From Bosea vestrisii (lineage in GTDB: Bacteria > Pseudomonadota > Alphaproteobacteria > Rhizobiales > Beijerinckiaceae), in contig NZ_CP126307.1 in the NCBI RefSeq assembly GCF_030144325.1, positions 3,641,001-3,705,000 of the forward strand: a stretch of DNA of 64,000 nucleotides, given 5' to 3'. A model generated the notes under the pieces. That model saw only the letters and a list, made by a program, of their open reading frames with translations. It was not told the DNA's origin and did no database searches. Positions 62,348-64,000 of this stretch are shown here, piece by piece. Every line of letters begins with the position of its first letter. Within the stretch, counting starts at the first letter, position 1. Made by a program: the position numbers and the translations under genes.

Positions 62348-63616
62348 TCAGCCCTTTTTCGTCAGAAGGTCGGCGAAATGGGCGACGAGGCGCGTCGCGA
62401 CTTCAGCCTTGGGCAGCGTCGGCCAGGTCTCGACGCTGTCGGCGCTGACCAAATGGACGGTGTTGGCGTCGCCGCCCATCACGCCGGTGCCGCCGACATC
62501 ATTGGCGACGATCAGGTCGCAGCCCTTCCTGGCCAGCTTGGCGCGGGCATAATCGACGACGTTCTGCGTCTCGGCCGCGAAGCCGACGACGAGAGCAGGA
62601 CGGTCGATTTCGCGCGCTGCGATGGTGGCGAGGATGTCGGGATTCTCGACCAGAGCGAGGCTCGGCGGCTTGCTGCCGTCCTTCTTCATCTTCTGGCCGG
62701 CGGAGTCGGCGGTACGCCAGTCGGCGACGGCGGCGGCGAAGATCGCAAGATCCGCCGGCAGCGCCGCTTCCGTAGCCGCCAGCATGTCGCGGGCGCTCTC
62801 GACATGCACGGTGGTGACCCCGGCGGGATCGGCAATGGTCACCGGGCCGGAGATCAGCGTCACCTCCGCACCAGCTGCTGCCGCCGCTGCCGCGATGGCA
62901 TGGCCCTGCTTCCCTGAGGAGCGGTTGGCGATGTAGCGCACCGGGTCGATCGGCTCATGCGTCGGCCCGGAGGTGACAAGCACGCGCTTGCCCGCCAGCG
63001 GCTTCGGGCCCGCAGGCGCGCCACCCGGCAAACGGCCGAGGAAGCCGATCGAGGGCGGATGGCGGGTATCGCCAGCGAGCGCCAGTTCGATCGCCGCCAG
63101 CAGCTCGTGCGGCTCGGCCATGCGGCCGGGCCCGCTCTCGCCACGCTCGGCCATGGCGCCGGAATTCGGCCCGACCACGAGGACGCCATCCTTCTGCAGT
63201 GTCGCCATGTTGCGCCGCGTCGCCGGGTGCTCCCACATCCGCGGATTCATCGCCGGGGCGACCAGGATGCGCTTATCGGTGGCGAGGAGCGCGGTGGAGG
63301 CAAGGTCATCGGCATGGCCGTTCGCCATCTTGGCGAGCAGATCGGCGGTTGCGGGCGCGACGACCAAGAGGTCGGTCGAGCGCGACAGCGCGATATGGCC
63401 GATATCGGCCTCGTCGGTTAGCGAGAACAGGTCGGTGAAGCATTTTTCGCCGGCGAGTGAGGAGACCGCGAGCGGCGTGACGAACTGCTCGCCCGCTCTG
63501 GTCAGGATGCAGCGGCAGGCGATGCCGTGATCCTTCAGGCGCCGGATCAACTCCAGGCACTTATAGGCGGCGATGCCGCCGCCAATGATCAGCAGGATGG
63601 AGCGGGAGGCGGGCAA
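62348..63616 (-). CDS. coaBC: Phosphopantothenoylcysteine decarboxylase / phosphopantothenate-cysteine ligase
   Basis: 422 residues, bifunctional coenzyme A synthesis enzyme. CoaC flavodoxin-like half: ILLIIGGGIAAYKCLELIRRL, the catalytic His in DEADIGHIALSRS, PATADLLAKMANGHADDLAS and VAPAMNPRMWEHPATRRN. CoaB half: GKRVLVTSGPTHEPIDPVRYIANRSSGKQG in pieces, FAAAVADWR, the ligase lysine region QKMKKDGSKPPSLALVENPDIL, and NDVGGTGVMGGDANTVHLV. Fused as in most bacteria; acts in the cytoplasm with FMN and CTP. Upstream of dut on the same strand. Confidence 0.96.
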   Translation of the reverse strand: MPASRSILLIIGGGIAAYKCLELIRRLKDHGIACRCILTRAGEQFVTPLAVSSLAGEKCFTDLFSLTDEADIGHIALSRSTDLLVVAPATADLLAKMANGHADDLASTALLATDKRILVAPAMNPRMWEHPATRRNMATLQKDGVLVVGPNSGAMAERGESGPGRMAEPHELLAAIELALAGDTRHPPSIGFLGRLPGGAPAGPKPLAGKRVLVTSGPTHEPIDPVRYIANRSSGKQGHAIAAAAAAAGAEVTLISGPVTIADPAGVTTVHVESARDMLAATEAALPADLAIFAAAVADWRTADSAGQKMKKDGSKPPSLALVENPDILATIAAREIDRPALVVGFAAETQNVVDYARAKLARKGCDLIVANDVGGTGVMGGDANTVHLVSADSVETWPTLPKAEVATRLVAHFADLLTKKG

Positions 63617-63805
63617 GGGCTTGGCTCCGGAAGGCGGGACGCGCAGTTTGGTAGCATCGGCCGGGCCGGGCTGTCATGTGCCGCCCGGGAGGCTCTTGGC
63701 GGCGCATGATCACACGAGGGGCGCGTCAGCGCTGCATGTTGCAACCGCACCACGCGCTCGGCTAGTTGTTTTCGAGCCTCCCCACCCAGCGATGAAGGCA
63801 TCCCG

Positions 63806-64000
63806 ATGAAGAAGGTTTATCCCGACGCCAAGGCGGCACTCGCCGGCGCCGTCAAGGACGGCATGACCATCATGGCCGGCGGTTTCGGCCTCTGCGGCAT
63901 TCCCGATACGCTGATCGAGGCGATCCGCGAATCCGGCGCCAGGGACCTGACCTTCATCTCGAACAATGCCGGCGTCGACGGCGCCGGCCTCGGCGTCCTG
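63806..64000 (+). CDS. scoA: 3-oxoacid CoA-transferase subunit A, N-terminal part
   Basis: Only the first 65 residues are in the window; the gene continues past the right edge. MKKVYPDAKAALAGAVKDGM is followed by the family's CoA-transferase motif IMAGGFGLCGIPDTLIEAIR and LTFISNNAGVDGAGLGVL. It transfers CoA between succinyl-CoA and an acetoacetate-type acid. ScoA is preferred over the 3-oxoadipate enzyme from the FGLCGIP stretch, but the call is not certain. Subunit B should lie just downstream. Confidence 0.85.
   Translation, partial: MKKVYPDAKAALAGAVKDGMTIMAGGFGLCGIPDTLIEAIRESGARDLTFISNNAGVDGAGLGVL

Overview
The window reads as a high-GC alphaproteobacterial chromosome, most likely from the order Hyphomicrobiales (Rhizobiales); a Bosea-like organism is my guess from style only. 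Evidence: a rhizobial-type glycerol locus (glpR, glpD, glpSTPQUV), the linked dnaX-ybaB-recR block with a short SRP RNA beside it, rpmH-rnpA-yidC followed closely by engB, HWE-family signalling, and very frequent ATGA/TGATG stop-start overlaps. There are no tRNA or rRNA genes, no CRISPR array and no insertion sequence that I can support. Layout: (1) 1-12.4 kb, a surface-polysaccharide and type I secretion cluster: an RTX calcium-binding protein, its ABC exporter and HlyD adaptor, at least three glycosyltransferases, a methyltransferase, a coiled-coil membrane protein and a MarR-type regulator. The gene set resembles the Sinorhizobium galactoglucan (exp/wg) locus. (2) 12.4-19.3 kb, OsmC and GntR genes, AMP nucleosidase, and a periplasmic molybdenum hydroxylase (2Fe-2S subunit, Mo subunit, di-haem cytochrome c) diverging from a TetR gene across a clear palindrome. 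(3) 19.4-24.3 kb, a complete branched-chain-amino-acid-type ABC importer. (4) 24.3-32.8 kb, small catabolic and redox genes: cytochrome c plus streptogramin-lyase-like propeller protein, isomerase-isochorismatase-TetR divergent from an HpaB/AbfD-family flavoprotein plus acyl-CoA dehydrogenase, then DUF899/MarR and a glyoxalase-fold gene. (5) 32.8-41.5 kb, the glycerol uptake and oxidation operon. (6) 41.6-49.6 kb, two histidine kinases and a response regulator, a haem-binding-like secreted protein, two MFS exporters with an HxlR regulator, and a DUF1269 protein. (7) 49.6-64 kb, mostly housekeeping: dapD, recR, ybaB, dnaX, SRP RNA, rpmH, rnpA, yidC, engB, cysK, an Rrf2 regulator, dut, coaBC and the start of a CoA-transferase. 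A second theme runs through the window: nine genes are interrupted by a single-base insertion or deletion, eight of them in or beside a short G or C run. Undoing each one restores a family-typical protein of whole codon length, and in four cases recreates an ATGA overlap with the next gene. Because essential or conserved genes such as dut are among them, base-call error is the likeliest explanation, and I annotate these genes as intact but frame-broken. How the parts work together: the T1SS genes should export the RTX protein while the glycosyltransferases build an exopolysaccharide, both probably under the MarR regulator, since two similar 15-bp palindromes sit upstream of the exporter/regulator pair and of the RTX gene. 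The glp operon imports glycerol and oxidises glycerol-3-phosphate under GlpR, with tandem heptamers as its operator.
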